Below, piece after piece: positions 5,786-6,113 of a DNA stretch of 6,113 bases. This stretch comes from an archaeon UBA168 (GTDB lineage: Archaea > Thermoproteota > Thermoprotei_A > Marsarchaeales > UBA168): assembly GCA_002507085.1 (NCBI GenBank), contig DAYW01000058.1, positions 7,887-13,999 of the forward strand. Reading direction: 5' to 3'. The notes under the pieces are model-generated. The model searched no databases. It saw nothing but the letters and a program-made list of their open reading frames with translations, and was not told the origin of the DNA. Position 1 is the first letter of the stretch; the number at the start of each line of letters is the position of its first letter. The position numbers were made by a program, and so were the translations under genes.

Positions 5786-6112
5786 TTATCCCTGGAAAAC
5801 CCTGCGCTTGCCAAGGCCTCCGGGCTCCAGACTGAACACTATGGTCTTTAGGTGGGTCATTTCGTCTATGCTGTAGCCTATGCCCTCCCTTCCCAGTCCT
5901 GAGAGCTTTTTGCCTCCGAAGGGGAAGTAACCGACGCCATGCTTTGGGTTGTCGTTGATGGTTACCTCTCCTACATCGAGGCTCTTGGCCACGCGCCACA
6001 TGCTGTAAAAGTTGTTTGTGAAGACGCACGAGTCGAGCCCGTATTTTGGCTTCTTTGCTATTTCCAATGCCTCTTTCTCGTCCTTTACCCTTATGATGAC
6101 TAGAACGGGACC
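5786..6112 (-). CDS. gapN: Aldehyde dehydrogenase, GapN-like, C-terminal part, cut by window edge
   Basis: The C-terminal 108 residues of an NAD(P)-dependent aldehyde dehydrogenase; the catalytic Cys and Glu lie outside the window. Seen from the edge inward: GPVLVIIRVKDEKEALEIA, YGLDSCVFTN, VGEVTIND, NPKHGVGYFPFGGKKLSGLG, REGIGYSIDEMTHLKTIVF. The ND-P-H-xGYFPFGG-K-SG-GREGIGYS pattern resembles archaeal non-phosphorylating glyceraldehyde-3-phosphate dehydrogenase, which oxidises GAP straight to 3-phosphoglycerate in the archaeal Embden-Meyerhof or branched Entner-Doudoroff pathway. Another aldehyde substrate (such as lactaldehyde or succinate semialdehyde) cannot be excluded from this fragment. 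It ends in a short basic tail, GLGKRRVFQG, beyond the usual C-terminal strand. T-runs follow the stop. Confidence 0.85.
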   Translation of the reverse strand, partial: GPVLVIIRVKDEKEALEIAKKPKYGLDSCVFTNNFYSMWRVAKSLDVGEVTINDNPKHGVGYFPFGGKKLSGLGREGIGYSIDEMTHLKTIVFSLEPGGLGKRRVFQG

Positions 6113-6113
6113 A

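Noticed and set aside
5637..6029. 130-codon minus-strand open frame over the gapN end
   Set aside because: It is Arg/Gln/Pro-rich low-complexity sequence in a shifted frame of the aldehyde dehydrogenase, whose own frame shows clear family motifs.
1..6113. CRISPR arrays, insertion sequences and tRNA genes
   Set aside because: No regularly spaced repeats, transposase motifs or tRNA signatures were found on either strand by reading.

Overview
The window looks like part of an archaeal chromosome, most likely from an aerobic thermophile. Four things point that way. The superoxide dismutase is of the Sulfolobus-like Fe/Mn type. The prolyl-tRNA synthetase is of the archaeal/eukaryote-like type with a C-terminal zinc domain and a terminal tyrosine. 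The partial aldehyde dehydrogenase resembles the archaeal non-phosphorylating GAPDH (GapN). AGG (Arg) and ATA (Ile) codons are frequent. Most start codons have a TATA-like element centred about 25-32 nt upstream, with no Shine-Dalgarno sequence between, which implies leaderless or nearly leaderless mRNAs. The sequence alone does not settle a lineage; TACK archaea or thermoacidophiles are the best guess.

Layout: 1-474 (-) is the N-terminal two thirds of superoxide dismutase, divergent from thioredoxin reductase trxB (621-1640, +). Their 146-bp spacer carries two abutting inverted repeats directly upstream of the trxB TATA-like element. trxB runs tail-to-tail into galT (1572-2546, -) with an unusually long 69-bp overlap. 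galT is divergent from proS (start chosen at 2634, end 4067, +), which overlaps by 7 bp the end of an MscS-family channel gene (4061-4810, -). Beyond an AT-rich spacer (about 4845-4915) lies a tight two-gene minus-strand unit: a 58-residue DUF5678-like protein (5348-5524), then a retropepsin-like aspartic protease (4914-5345), 2 nt apart. Upstream is a GC-rich gene-free stretch (about 5571-5690) whose repeats could fold as a small three-way-junction RNA on the minus strand. The window ends in the C-terminal part of a GapN-like aldehyde dehydrogenase (5786-6112, -, partial).

Functionally, the sod/trxB pair reads as redox defence. galT and gapN belong to sugar metabolism and glycolysis, proS to translation and mscS to osmotic protection. 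The least understood element is the small protein plus aspartic protease pair. Its coupled arrangement and intact active site make it the best candidate here for an uncharacterised system.
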